In this document: in pieces, positions 26,404 through 39,100 of the stretch
How positions within the stretch are numbered: position 1 is the first letter of the stretch
Layout of the letters: each line of letters opens with the position of its first letter
From: Galaxea fascicularis
Taxonomy: Eukaryota > Cnidaria > Anthozoa > Scleractinia > Euphylliidae
DNA: 64,000 nucleotides
Assembly: GCA_948470475.1 (NCBI GenBank)
Contig: OX419344.1
Coordinates: forward strand, 23,173,225-23,237,224
Direction of reading: 5' to 3'
Notes under the pieces: model-generated
What the model was told of the DNA's origin: nothing
What the model saw: only the letters and a program-made list of their open reading frames with translations
Databases searched by the model: none
Made by a program: the position numbers and the translations under genes

Positions 26404-26728
26404 ACCTACAGTATCTCTTGCAAGAAGGTTATTGACTCTATAAACAACTCTGGTCTTAGTATTAAACCTTACCAGCTTCAAAGGTTCTATTAAACAACAC
26501 AGGGAAGTTGAATGCAATAATTCTTACCTCCCCACAACAGTTCACAGTGTTATGTAAATTATACCAGACAAGGCCTGATAACCAAAATTGAAAGCTTTTC
26601 TGTTGTTACCACTAAAGCTCTAGAGTAAGTGTTTTCAGAATAAAGTTCTAAAGATTCTATCCATGCCATCTTATCCAAATTAATGTAATTAGTTTAGGTG
26701 ACTTTAATAAAGAGCTAAAAAGTGCAAA

Positions 26729-29700
26729 TTAAGTACTGAAAGATGCCCCTGGTTCAGAATTTCCTCCAGGGGACCCCTCTCCTTTCTCATTGTGATCATC
26801 ATGATGATGATGTCCTCTGTGACCTTTCTTTTTGTGACCTGTGCAGTAAGCATTGTGATTACAACCATCACCATCACTGTCACTTTCTGATGATGATTCT
26901 CCAAAAATCTTAGGCTTGGAATAAATACAACAGCCTGAAAGAAATTAAAAATAGTATTGTAAAGGTTTGTTATTCTGAGATCAACTTCTGGAGAATCTGT
27001 CAAGATCTTTTCTTTTTAGTAATAAAAAACAAAGTTTTTACATGTCACTACTACTTTATTTTAAAAGGTTTGAACTAAAATTCTGTCAATAATGTTAAGG
27101 TAGCTGTGTAGAATCTATCAAAAATCCATGTCAGAAATGTTCACTGCCTCCCTTGGCAGGCTATCCCTAAGCACTCAATGAAATTTGTTATAATTTTCTT
27201 AGCAGAAGACTTTGGATCATCTGAAGTGTACATTAGTTTACAAGTATTTTGAAGTACCAATCTCAATCTGAAGGTCTGTCTTCTTCCCATCCCCAGGGAA
27301 GACAGACCCTAACAATGAGGTTGATGAAGTACTAGGTAGGCAACATGTCTTCCTTAACAACATGACATATGCACACAATCACAAAGAACAAGACTGCTGC
27401 CATAAATAAACAAATAAATAAATGTAAGTTCAATTTAAATAACTGTCACTTACATTTTGATGTTTTCTTTCCCATAAACTCATTATCTACAGCAGTCTCA
27501 TCCCACTGCACTTTTTTATCTGTCTTGGGTTTCTTCAGCCTTAACAAAAGTCTTTGTTGCTGTGCATTAAAAGATACCATATTGTACTTTCAATCTTCAA
27601 TGTTTCAAATTGCTAAAAGTATGATTGACACGCAAAGTCAATGTGAGCATAAAAGCTCCTTGGCAGGTAAAATTTATGACTTCAAGGCTACTATACACAT
27701 ATGTATGACATGACCATAATTTGTAATAACTTATCAGGGATGTAGAAAATAGCCAAGAGCCTAGGAAAATACCTGGCTGTGAACTCAATTTTCCTGGCTG
27801 AAAAACCTTCTACAGTAATAATGGTTGCTCTAAACCTGCCTGCGAACTGATGATTCCTGTCTGTTAAAAACTTTATCTACATCCCTGGTTTTTTCACCCC
27901 TTGTAACATAATGATCAAAGGTGCATTGGGCGATTCCAGAAAATATCCATACCTATACCACGGACGGCTTTTAGGATTTCCGAAGGGGAGGGGGGGTTCT
28001 TTGAACTGGAATTCTGAAGGAATGGGGGGGTATTTATGATTAGAAACCCGAGGGCATGGGGGGGGTTTCACAGGTGGGATTTCTAGAGTAGAAAGAATAG
28101 AGTGAGTTCCTTGAAAATGCTATTACTTTTGCAGTTCGTAAATAAACCACAAACGTATGATCGCGGAAGCAGAAGACAAGCATCGATTGATGAGACACGT
28201 AGAAGTGAACAGTAAAATGTGGGTTTCACATTTACCTTGATGAATTTCTAGTTAAGTGAATAAAATCTGAAAATGAACCTTATTTACCGCTTGCAAATTT
28301 CTTGGTACTCCTGGGTGCTTACCATTTACACGATCCATCCGGGTGGAAATTTTAGGTGTAAATATTTAATGATGCAGCTTGTCTAAACGCAAAATGGGTA
28401 AATCACAAAATGTACTAGTATCAATTGGAAAGCTCAAAAACAGCAGAAAAAGTGCAGATTAAGCCGATGGCCCATAATTTCTAAAACGTTCCAAACAGAA
28501 TGGTATGTACCATTTGAATTTCCAACCAGAATTTCCGGATTTTCCATGTAAATGGTAAGCACCCCCTGTCTCCCGCCCGATAAACGGCAAAAAAACTCGT
28601 ACCTGTCCCTCGCTTCCAAGGAACGCCTGTCAGATAATTAAGCATTCGGACCGCCGGACGGCAATCAACCGAAAGATTTTAACAGTCTTTTAACTTATTT
28701 TGCTTTGTGAAGGTCAAAACAACAGAAGAAAACAAAGCCAAATTTAGAGACGGTTGCACAGCCTGGCCACACACAGTAGGTTTTTCTTGTCGCTAAAGAG
28801 TAAAGCTTGTCGCCTGGCGCCGCTAGATCACAGCCTTGGGGAGGCATAAATTCATGTTTGTTTGTTCATATAAACATTGCCAAGTCGAAAATGTACCTCC
28901 AAAAAAACCCCGAAATTCCGAAGGGTAGGGGGGGGTTCACGATTATGGAATTCTGAGGGCACGGGGGGGTAACGCATTCTGGAATTTCCAAAGGCAAGGG
29001 GGGGTTAAAACATGGAAGCCATCCGCGGTTCGGTATGGATATTTTCTGGAATTGCCCATTATAGCATGAAAATTAAAGTTAAATATTTAAATATTGGCCA
29101 CCAAAAGCTAATTATTTCAAGTGATCAAAGTCCCAAGTGGGATAGCGAATGCCGGAATTGAACAATGGGTTACAATCATTTCATTTCCAGTTTTTTGTAC
29201 CAGCTTTTACTGGACAAAAATCTGTCCAGTGGGGAATTGAGCATGAACAAGATGCAAGGATCCCATATGAGGTACCTCCACTCACCCATCACTGGACCCC
29301 ATAAACCAGACCCTATAAACACACCACCACCTTGTAATCAGTGTGTGGGTTCATCAACATCTTACAGAGTTTATGAGGAAGTGTTGTGAGACAGGACCTA
29401 GATTTCATCATCCTTATCCAGGAAGAGTAGAAAGTCTAACCATTAGCAGATGTAAATAAAAAGGCAGCATTTTCTCCTCAGTTATTTAAATACCCCGAGT
29501 GTTGATCCAGCCCGGGTTTTGACAAGTGACCTCCTGTATGCGCTCTATCAACTGCCAGCCCTAACTTGAAAATATCAAAGGCAGCAAATTGGCAAGATTT
29601 CCGGACAGCATTTTGTGACTCAAACTCTGCTCGTTTTTGGAACAGGATTAGTATGACAGTGATGCATGTATAATAACTATATGGGCCAATACCGAAATCT

Positions 29701-29864
29701 TTCCAAGTAATTTGCCTGAGGGTGATGTATATGAATGAATCATATTACGCTTAAAACAGGTAACACTGATTTTCGACGCGTGATTTGTCACATACCGTAG
29801 GGCTCGCAGTTTCCTCTTCAGTGACTGTGATGGTGCTACTTGAACCTTCGGTGCCTTCTGCCAT
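26729..29864 (-). CDS. PPP1R11: PP1 regulatory subunit 11 (inhibitor-3)
   Basis: Three exons, 29796-29864, 27454-27559 and 26729-26934, join to 126 residues, the same length as the human protein. The order of motifs matches PPP1R11: acidic and Ser/Thr-rich N terminus (MAEGTEGSSSTITVTEEE), PP1-docking KKVQW (38-42, RVxF class), DNEFMGKKTSK, the CCCIYSKPK cysteine motif (from 59), FGESSSESD, then a Cys/His-rich stretch GHKKKGHRGHHHHDDH. The family inhibits protein phosphatase 1 in the nucleus and cytosol; the Cys/His region has been linked to E3 ubiquitin-ligase activity in mammals. Intron 1 (27560-29795) contains a 1.13-kb transposon-like element. It is head-to-head with DNAJC12. Confidence 0.94.
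27928..29057. mobile_element. 1.13-kb non-autonomous DNA transposon, CCAGAAAATA ends
   Basis: The ends GGGCGATTCCAGAAAATATC and GATATTTTCTGGAATTGCCC form terminal inverted repeats of about 26 bp, extended by CATACC / GGTATG. ATT flanks it on both sides (27925-27927 and 29058-29060), a plausible 3-bp target duplication. Both arms carry G-tracts after GGAATTCTGARGG words. The interior shows no transposase ORF. Confidence 0.8.
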
Positions 29865-30276
29865 TTCCTTGGTATTAAAATTAATTCATTTTGGGCCGAA
29901 AAGCCGGGCCGTTTTCAACGAAATTCAAAACAAGTTTCCAAATCTCGTCGCTCCCTCTACTTTGAGTAACTCTGCTTAGTAACCGCGCGATGAAATAAAA
30001 ATTAAAAACAACACGGGTAGGGTAATTTTGTCACATAAAAAGGAGAATACGTTTTCTCCCTGGTTTAACAGTCCATGTTCAAATATTGCAGCCTCTTTGT
30101 GTACCTCATAGATTTATTTTTACACAGAAACAAATCTTAATTGAACTTGAAGCGTTTTTACGTACGTACAATCTTACTTTTGCTTATTGCCTCTGGGCTG
30201 CAATGGGGTACTCTCATCTCCCCTGTACAAAACATTGTTATTGTTTTGGTTGGTTGCGGCAGAAGAAGCTTTGGCA
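29865..30276. promoter_or_regulatory. Bidirectional promoter region, PPP1R11 / DNAJC12
   Basis: A 412-bp gap separates two divergent ATGs. CpG-containing words (AACCGCGCGATG, CGCTCCC) cluster on the PPP1R11 side. No TATA box is placed convincingly. The role is inferred from position. Confidence 0.55.
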
Positions 30277-32292
30277 ATGGAAGACTTTTACGACACGCTG
30301 CTCAACAAAATCAAAGAGGACGATTTTTACGCCCTCTTAGGTTGTGATGAATTATCTACCACGGAACAAATTAACGCGGAGTTTCGTCAAAAGGCCAAAC
30401 TTCATCATCCCGACAAAAACCCCGGAGACAAAGCAGCGGAAAACTTGTTCGAAAGGTAAGTACATGGTGCTACGTAATGAGCAAGAAGGTCTTCTTCCTC
30501 CATTTTTCAAAATTCTAAAGCCACAAATCTTAATTCAGGAGATCCTCTGTAGACGATAAATCACGAAAAAATTCCTATTCGATTATCTTCTTCGATATCT
30601 TACCAATTAAATGTTCCACAGATGCTTTATTAATTTTGCGTAATTGGATTGTTCGCATTCATGAATATACAAGCAAGCGTATAATTAAAATGAGACGCAC
30701 AACAATAATAATACATGTAGTGGTGGAACCTAAAATGCGTTAACTGTGACGAAGTATAATGATAATTGCTTTCTCTATAGAAGTTAAAGTTAAGTTAACT
30801 TCCACTGATATTTTAATTTCCGTGAAAACCTGTTGGTGATACAATGGGGGCGTCGCCGAGGGAGTATTTGACAAAAATTATCCCGATTTAAAAATGTAGC
30901 AGAACTAGAGATATTTCGGAAAGCGTTGTGTAGGTTATCAAGCCAAGCGTTCAAGGAAAACAGTGAAAATTCGTCTGAAACAAGCAGAGAGGCAAACTGT
31001 GAATGTGAGGTCGCGATCGATTGACTTGAACTTCGAGCTCAAACACACAGGTTATGCGAATAAATGATACAAATTTTGTTACTCATCGCAGATCACTTGC
31101 CTTTCAACCTCTGAAGTAATACAGTACAATACCAAACTACAACAGCTTGTTTAGTTGGGTTGGGCAAGCAGGGAGAATATTTAGCATTTGGCAAAAAAGC
31201 ATTGCTCACAGAATTTTTTTTCACCTTATCTGCTTACTAGACTCAGTACCCCAATAGGGAACTGATTGATAGGCTATGAGTTCAGTGTCAAAAATTATTA
31301 TAACATTTTGTTATTGTATTGCGTGCAGAATAAAACATGCACGCAACATTCTGTGTGATGAAGAAAGCAGGAGAAAATATGACCACTGGCGCAGATCTGG
31401 AATAGCTGTACCATATGAACAATGGATTCAGCTAAGTGGTGCAGTACATACCTCACTACACTGGGCAGCCAAGCCAAGGAAAGAACTCATGATCGAATTC
31501 AAAAATGGTAAATTCATGATTATTGTTAGTGTTCCAAAAAATATCTCTACTTCCCCCACACAAGGATTGTTTATTCCTACTCACATTTGGAGAATTTCAG
31601 CTTGTCTTAATTCATACTTTCCTCCTCCACCATACATGTGGTATGAATATTATCTTGAGCCATGAAACTTTATAATTTTAAAGTATATTTTGCTTTTCTT
31701 CCAAATCAAGGGGTTGGGACAAACCACATGGAAAGTAATGATGGGAGATTGGAACTGAGGGGGGAGGGGTGGGGGGCAAGAGGTTGGTTTCTCAATGAGG
31801 CAGACAGAAACCTAGAAAAGTGAGAAATTCAAAAATGTATTTTTTCTCCTTTTTGTTCATGATACTTCTCATGAGAGAAAGGAAAAGAGGTTGGGATACC
31901 ACAATAAAGTGGCACACAGGAACCAAGGTTGTAGACTTGAAGAAGAGGGCCATTCCCTCTACTCCACCCCTTATTAATAGAGGTCAAGTTTTTGTTGAGG
32001 CAGAGGTTTACCTTACCAGTCATAACTTGGATATTCTAAAATAACTCCAGTAATTAGCAGTAGTGCTCTTTTATACCAGCAAGCAACTCATGATCTTATT
32101 ACAGATAATTTTATTTTTGTTTCAGAAGATGATCCTGTAAACAAATTCTTAGGTGAAGATGTGAAAATGAAGCGCCACTTACAGTCAGCAAGTGAAAATA
32201 CTTTCTGCATGACCAGGACACCAATAAGGAGGTGTGGGTGGAGTTCAAAGAGGGGCTTACGGCTCAGCAAGTTCAGGAAATATGAGATTTGA
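30277..32292 (+). CDS. DNAJC12: DnaJ homolog subfamily C member 12
   Basis: Three exons, 30277-30455, 31329-31507 and 32126-32292, join to 174 residues (human 198). The J domain comprises residues about 16-80 with DDFYALLGCDEL, HPD at 44-46 and DEESRRKYDHWRRSG. The segment VPYEQWIQLSGAVHTSLHW and the C-terminal LSKFRKYEI match the DNAJC12-specific tail. The family is a type III Hsp40 that recruits Hsc70 to aromatic amino acid hydroxylases (phenylalanine, tyrosine and tryptophan hydroxylase). The region between W and the tail is shorter than in humans. AATAAA at 33016-33021 is a candidate poly(A) signal. The long first intron (30456-31328) shows no clear repeat. Confidence 0.94.
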
Positions 32293-32625
32293 AATGAAAA
32301 AGTACTCCACAAGAAAAACTTGGTTAGGGTATCCAGCTGATGTATAAAATACTGTTTTTCTTTTGTTTGGGCACTCAGGAAGTGATGACAGACCAGTACA
32401 TATGTTGTACATGTGTAAAATAGATAGTGCTTCACATGGCAAACTTTTTCTCTGACTCTCATGAGTTATTTGAATTATTGATCCAACAGCATTTATTGCT
32501 TATAATAATAATTAATTATTTATTGAGCAGTTGCCAACTAAACAACCCTGTTGACTCCTTTGACATTTCATGGCTGTTAGTCAGTTATAACAGAGAAATC
32601 ATGACTTTTTTATTTTGTCGTATAT

Positions 32626-32802
32626 GTTGCGGTTAAAAATTAAATTTAGGTAAAAAATTTTTAACCTAAGTTGAAAACATAATTTCCTTTGTCTCTTAAC
32701 CCTAATTTGAATAATATATTAGGCTTAGGAGACAAATGATTTGATAATCAACCTAGGTTTAAAATTTTTACCCTAATTTAATTTTTAACTGCAACATATA
32801 CA
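32626..32802. repeat. MITE with AATTAAATTTAGG ends, copy B
   Basis: GCGGTTAAAAATTAAATTTA at the left mirrors AATTTAATTTTTAACTGC at the right. TTAACCTAAGTTG, TTAGGCTTAGGAGACA and CAACCTAGGTT occur in the order seen in the copy at 11998-12165. It lies in the DNAJC12 3' UTR region. Confidence 0.78.
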
Positions 32803-33015
32803 TGTATGTTAATTTTGTACTTCAAACATGTTTTTCTGTAATTCATTCATCAGTACAACCATTTCGTCTTGTAGCTTTTTTTTTTTATCAAGGTACAATT
32901 GAAATTTCTATAGCAGAGACACTGATGTACTTACTACTAAATGTAAATATTTTTGCCATTTCATATTACTTAATTTGTTCATCACCTTTGTACTTTAGAG
33001 GGATCAAGTTATGAA

Positions 33016-33036
33016 AATAAAATCAAAGTCTTTATT
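33016..33036. terminator. Facing poly(A) signals of DNAJC12 and CLHC1
   Basis: AATAAA at 33016-33021 (plus strand, downstream of DNAJC12) lies nine bases from TTTATT at 33031-33036, which is AATAAA on the minus strand (downstream of CLHC1). These are the best-placed signals I see for each gene, though CLHC1 would then have a 0.9-kb 3' UTR. Confidence 0.5.
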
Positions 33037-33390
33037 TATAATGTCTTGAGAGGCAAATTCTGAAGTATAGGATCAATGAACAGCATCTGTAATCCTTCAC
33101 TAATAAGCACTCTAGCAGCAGTCACCCAATCCAGAAACAACGCAAAACAACCATACAAGATTCCTTTCTGATTTCTTTTGTTGATACCACTTCAATTACA
33201 CTACTACATTACGAGCATAAAGACTTAACACTTACATGTAAACATTAACCCTACTACAATCGTGTACAGACTAGCACTGTTCGCTCTGAAGTATGTGAGA
33301 CCTCTCATCTTAATACAAGTGAAAACTACTTACTGTATGTTTAAAAACACTAAGTACCTATATTACACACTATAAGTATTACTTATCAAA

Positions 33391-33549
33391 GCTGTGCTCT
33401 AAGAAAAGTAGTTGGGCACCCAAACCTCTAAACCCTTGAAATCCAGGGCACCCAGCACATAAGTTTGGTGCAAAAACTAATATTTCCTGGTCGCCCAATG
33501 GCAAAAGTAAGTCGCCAGGGGTGACCGGGTCCCACTAGAGCACAGCCCT
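33391..33549. repeat. hAT-like short element, GCTGTGCTC ends, copy 2
   Basis: GCTGTGCTCTAAGAAAAG at the left and CACTAGAGCACAGCCCTG at the right are inverted ends. The interior is the reverse complement of 25381-25542 with moderate divergence. Confidence 0.75.
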
Positions 33550-33949
33550 GCTCATTACACACGTCACTTCATCACAGAAAACTGCTTACAGACTGTATTA
33601 CCATCAAAACCCCTTGTGAAAATTCAACCACTGCACTGATGATCCAGCTCATTTTCATGAAGATTTCCTACTGTAAGCTTAAGCTGTGTGTTGTGCATCT
33701 GTATTCTGGTAAGAGAAGAGACTGTGTTCCAATCAATAAGCAGGCAGTTGCAAATATATATCAGCAAATATCCAAATGTTTTGCTGCTTTAACAACTTGA
33801 ATCCTACAGTACCTGTACATTTACATGTTTGCTGTGAGAATATCTTAACGTTTTGACTTTTTTCTTGATTATCAAGACTGTTTTGGGAGTCATCAACATG
33901 AGAGTATCACAGTATTGCCAGCAGATCAGTCATATCAAATAATTTGAAA

Positions 33950-35937
33950 TTAAGAAATATAATCCATGCTAAAAGCAATACTGGCTTTGTTCAAGGCATC
34001 TCTAATGGTCAACATGGAGAGTATTTCAACACCAATTTCCAATAAAGCAGCTTCCTGACACATGTCAACAACCTGCAGCCACCTATTTGTGTCCATGTTG
34101 TCTCTCTTGGTTTCATTAAACAAAGCATCTGTCATAATAGCTGACAAATCATCTGATCTGCACTGTGAGAGATGCTGAAGAACACTCAAAAGCATCTCAT
34201 CTTGGTCATCATCTAGAAAAGCTCCCACCACTGATGCAAAGCTCAGTATACGGTTCTTTCTGCTGGAGCTTGAAGAGCTGAGCATCAGCTTTGCTAGTTC
34301 AGGAGATGGATTCTTGACTAGAGTGGCTCTATATTCTTCAGTTGTAAATTTGGCATGTTTTTTAGCATAGTTAAGCATGATTGAATATTTCCCCTGTCCA
34401 CAAAGACAAGCCACCACTTGATGATGTGCACCAATTTTCATGTAAACTGTTTGTGCTAGAGGTAAACATGTACAAGTACAGTTCTGTTTGCATTTGCAGT
34501 AATCACGAAATGCATCACCCAAAGGCAGTGAGTATGTCAGTTTATCTTGTGCCAGCCAGTGTGTAGCTAAATCAAGACGTCCTTCCCACAGAGCACACCG
34601 AATACACTCAGAAGACATAGCTCCAGTCAAAGGCTGCGTTGCAGATGCCGTAGCCATGAGTGCATCGCAAAAGGTCAACAAAGGAGACTCCTGGCCTTCT
34701 TTCCTTTCAGCTTGTTTGAACTTGATCATGGTTTCATAAGTTCTCAGAATTCCCATGGGTGAGTTTGCCGCATGCATCGCAGCCAGTTCAAACTGACCAA
34801 AATCAAATAAATCATTGAAGTGATCAACATATTCAATCAAACGCTCAGCTTCTTTCTTCTTCAAAGGATCATCCTCATCAAAGCTAACAAAGAACTGCAA
34901 TGCATCACTTTTCTTGCCATACTTGCTATTGCCATAGCTTGCCAGTTCACGGAATATGACATCAACTATGTGGACATCTTGGTCTGGATTATCAACAACT
35001 GATTTTGCTGCCTGTTTGAAAATAAAAATAAAAAATGTGGAATAAGATCAATCTCTTTACAACCCTTAAATTATTACTAAACCAGATAATGGTTGAACTG
35101 CAATGAACTGTACCACCTTACCTCAACAGCAATCTTAAGGGTCTCACACTTTTCCTGTAACTTCTCGTGATGAGTAAACACATGGCTTCTTGAATTTTCC
35201 TTTTTCACCAGCTGTTGTTTCAGGACCTGTTTCTGTCCTTTTTCTACAAACTTAGTTGTGGTAGCTTCTTTCAGTTCCTTGACTTGAGCTTCCAACCTGA
35301 CTAACGTCTTTCTTAGTGTGGCTAAATCGGTGAGATCCGCAAGGGATAATCCAGGAATTAAAAGTCTTGTCTCCTTGACAGTGGAATGCATGGATTTACT
35401 CTCCGCAGAAGCCAACCTTCGAGCTCTCTCCGTTCTTATGGTGTGAAGTTTTTGTCTAAGTTGTGCATTGTGCTTCCTAAGCTTTGCAATTTTCTCTTCA
35501 AGTTCATCTCCTCTCTGTACAAAATGCCTGACATTTGCTTTCTCTGAGAGTAGAGCTTTGAGCATTCCCTGAAGATAAACAGTCTGGTTTTGACCTCTTT
35601 CTAGAGTTTCAATGAACTGATCATATTCCGCTTTTATTTGTGACAGGATAGACTTGTAAACCACAGCCTTGCTTTCAATCAGCTGGTCAAAAGCATGTTT
35701 ATGAGCCATAAAACACTCTTGCCTGCCGTACTCCGGATGAAACTTCACTCTCCGGAGTTCATCGTTTAAATTATTTTCTATTTCCTGCAGATCAGCTCTC
35801 GGTAAACCTTCAGGAAATGCTTTTTTCTTTCCACCAAAGTCTCTTGCACTCAATGGAGATTTTGAGCTGAGCGTCGTCGGCATTGAGAAGCGGGGAGAAT
35901 GGACTGAAATTGGACTAGGAGACCTCCTAGATTGCAT
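33950..35937 (-). CDS. CLHC1: Clathrin heavy chain linker domain-containing protein 1
   Basis: Two exons, 35122-35937 and 33950-35011, join in phase to 625 residues. The first begins MQSRRSPSPISVHSPRFSMP, is low-complexity and Ser/Pro-rich for about 45 residues, then forms a long coiled coil (EYDQFIETLERGQNQTVYLQ through KLQEKCETL). The second exon carries a helical repeat region, EAERLIEYVDHFNDLFDFGQ then FELAAMHAANSPMG, resembling the clathrin heavy-chain linker and alpha-solenoid segment that names the family. The cellular role of CLHC1 is poorly known; expression in ciliated or testis tissue is reported for vertebrates. Only one intron (110 bp) is present, unlike the neighbours. It is head-to-head with the JmjC-like gene at 36150. 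Confidence 0.88.
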
Positions 35938-36149
35938 TTTTTTTAACTTATGATTCGTTTGAAGAACACTCTTATCGTTCCAAAATGACTTTTACCGTGA
36001 AAAGGCCAGCTTTAAGTCGACATTTTCCGCCATGTTTGACTCGGTTGCCACGGCTGAAGATAAGTCGTCAAGCGAAAAATTATAAAAGAAGTGACCTGAT
36101 TGGCTGACATTTGACTCTACACAACTTGTGCAGACTTGTGAGGTCGACA
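35938..36149. promoter_or_regulatory. Bidirectional promoter region, CLHC1 / JmjC-like gene
   Basis: The divergent ATGs are 212 bp apart. GCCATGTTTGACTC and ATTGGCTGACA (an inverted CCAAT, about 36099-36103) occur in the gap, and there is no TATA box near either start. The function is inferred from position. Confidence 0.5.
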
Positions 36150-39100
36150 ATGGCGGACATGGGTACTGAATTATCTTTTCCTAAATTCTCTTCTCAGGCG
36201 ACTGAGGAAGAGAAAAACCTTTCTTTGAAAGAGAAGCTGAATTTGATCGACAACGAAGTTCGTCAGCTCTATGAATTTTGCACCAAAGCGGGGTACACTC
36301 AGCCACAGATTGAGCAATGCGCACATCCCTTGCTTGAACTACAAAACAGGGAAAAGCACATCAAATGGTTATGGAGATTGTTTTCTTTCGTGATAGTGGT
36401 AGTATTTATTGCGTTTTTGTTCGCATGTGATCCTACATATCGCCAAATCTGTATTTATGGCAAGTTCATTGCTATGAAGGTAAATAACTTATTGGCAATG
36501 ACTCTTATTTATTTTTGTGCGGACTCGAGCTTAAATTAAGGGTTTTAAACGTAAATTTTAACAAGGGTCACAAGGTTTCTTAAACATCTTGTTTAGTTAA
36601 TGGTTTGCTTTAAATCAAACGTGCAATTCCTGTCTGAAGTCGCTTGTTTTCTTGAAATATGCATAATTTAGTGATAAATAAGTATAAAATTAAGTGAGCA
36701 GCTGCCCCCCCCCCTCCCCCCTAAGACAACTGTAAAGATTGTAGAAAGGCTGTGATTCTTGTTCAAATTTGTTTGCCATACAGTACCAGAGGACAAATTG
36801 TACTGTAAGGTATTTTGATATTTGAAAAGCTTTGTTATTGTGTCAGAAACATTGGTCCATATTACTGGTATTTTATAATTTGGTGTCCTGAAGGCTACAA
36901 CCAGTTGCAACGTTGTTGAGACATTTGCAATCATAAATATCTTTTCTTTCTCTAAAACACTGCTGCTAAGAAATCTGTGAGATATAACACACACCCCCTC
37001 CCTCTCCCCCTTTCAAAGTTGTTCCTCAAAGTTTCAAGCATGGTGTTGCACTGATAAGATGGGGAGGGAAGGAGATCACGGAAACATTAAAGGCCAAATG
37101 ATACACAGTGTCTAAAGTATTTTTGCAACCCATTGTAGAACTCAATGAAGTATCAATCACCCAATTCTCAAGAAACATGATCAAAGAGGATTTGATACCT
37201 TGATAATTACCTATGTTTGGACTTTCAAAAGAAATATCTGTGCATTACTTCAGCTGGTTCAGATTCAAGGCAAAACCTTACACTGAATTTCTGAATTCAA
37301 TCCTTTTAATAACAAATTTAAGAGTAAACCTGTGTTTGTGATATTATCTTTAAAGGGCAAGATTACTGAATGCTAACTGGCTGAGACAGGGGGCATTTTT
37401 TCTTAATCAAAGGTAGTTTTAGTAATGAAGAGGGCCGATTACTTTTTTTTTTTTTCCAAATCAGTTCAAAAAACTTTACAATGGCTGAAATTTCAGCAAC
37501 TTCTGAAAACATGCCTGATGATTAATCCTTAATTTTATTTGGCCCTGTGTGATTACAAATACTGTTGGGTATCTAGTCAGTCTGTAGGCCAAATAAGGAG
37601 AGCAAATTGTAGAGAAAACTATTTGGGGTCATTTTACACTCTTGCTCTGAGCATATTTAACAATTATTCACCAAATTGGAGGTGAATAGTGGTGGATATA
37701 TCCATCAATTTCACCGACACTGAGGTGAATATACCACACAAGCTGAATAACTAGTGTTTATTCAAATAATTTCCTCTTTGGAAACCAAAACGGGAAGCCA
37801 GTTTGTTTCTCTTTGGCTGGTCAGAGGTGAATAGTACTTTGCTAATCACCTCCGAGTTAACCAATCAGAGTGCATGAAAAACACTATTCACTTGTGTGGT
37901 GTATACTAATATAGTAGTTTTCATCCTAACCCTAATCTCCACAGATTGTACTCAGAGTTTTGTAGAGGAAAACATGATGTTTAATTTGAATGTTGGGAGG
38001 GATGGAGGGTTCAAAACAAAAATCCTTAATTGATGATACAAAAATTTTCTTATCAGGCAGAAATGTAATGGAGAGATCTACTACATCTTATGATCTCCCT
38101 TTATCTATTATAAGCCCAGTCTCTGTTTAGAGAGGTGTCTGCAAAGAAAGATGACAACTTGTTTGCTGGTTTTTTATCTGAATTGCTTGCTTTAATACCT
38201 TCAGGCTCTGCCATATTGGGATTGGACTGGCATCTATGACCGTGATTGCTTTGTTGACAACCCTTACTTTGTTCAAGATGGGGTGACTGAAGAGGACTGC
38301 AATTCCTGCAAAAACCTGCAAAGTATAAAGCGGATTGCCAGTGCCAATCAAAGTGAGATAGCTGATCAACATCTCTTCAGTGACGTACCTGTCATAGTGA
38401 CTGATGCTATGGAAGAGTGGAGTGCTATGAAAAAGTTTGATATCAATTTCCTGGCAGAGGTATTGTTTCCTAATTAAAAATTGTTAAACAAATATATTCC
38501 ATTTGGCAGTGCATGCATAATTGTGGTTTAAATTTTTTTGAACCAGTTTGATTTTTATTTTTCTTTGTTTCAGATTATGGTAATAAATTTAACACAAAGA
38601 AAAATAAAAATTAAACTGGTTCAAAACATTTTAAACCACATCACATGTGTACCCTGATCGCACATGTGACATCAAAATGTGATAAGAACAAAGATGTATG
38701 CTACAAACCACAGGCATGTAGTGTGACTGATGTTTTTACAGCCTCTATTCGTTACCAGAGTTCACATGCTCTGCCGAATGGAATCCATTTGAATGTTTTA
38801 TACATTACTTTTTTGTACTTTCTGACTCAACATTATTTCTGCGTCTAAATTTTCAATGCAAACACATTTAAATGTGAGGTTTATACTGTCCATCGTGTAA
38901 ATCACTATAATTTCTTCTGCCATAATGTCAGTCGAGTTATTTTCTAGTACTCTTTAATTAGCTTTAGAATAATAATTTGATTTTGTCTTGTTGTCTTATT
39001 TGTCACTTTAACATAGTTATGAATTCACTGTGCTGTTTAAGATCATGTTAATTTAATATCACCTGGGCAAATTGTCCATGACTTTTTTTCTTGGACAAAA

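Larger units (their letters stand above)
23686..26728. other. Convergent spacer between ATG16L1 and PPP1R11
   Basis: Apart from the repeats at 24281, 25381 and 26032, no gene was recognised. ORFs up to 148 codons occur at 24870-25505 on both strands. They overlap each other and a repeat and resemble no family known to me. An unannotated non-coding transcript cannot be excluded. Confidence 0.5.
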
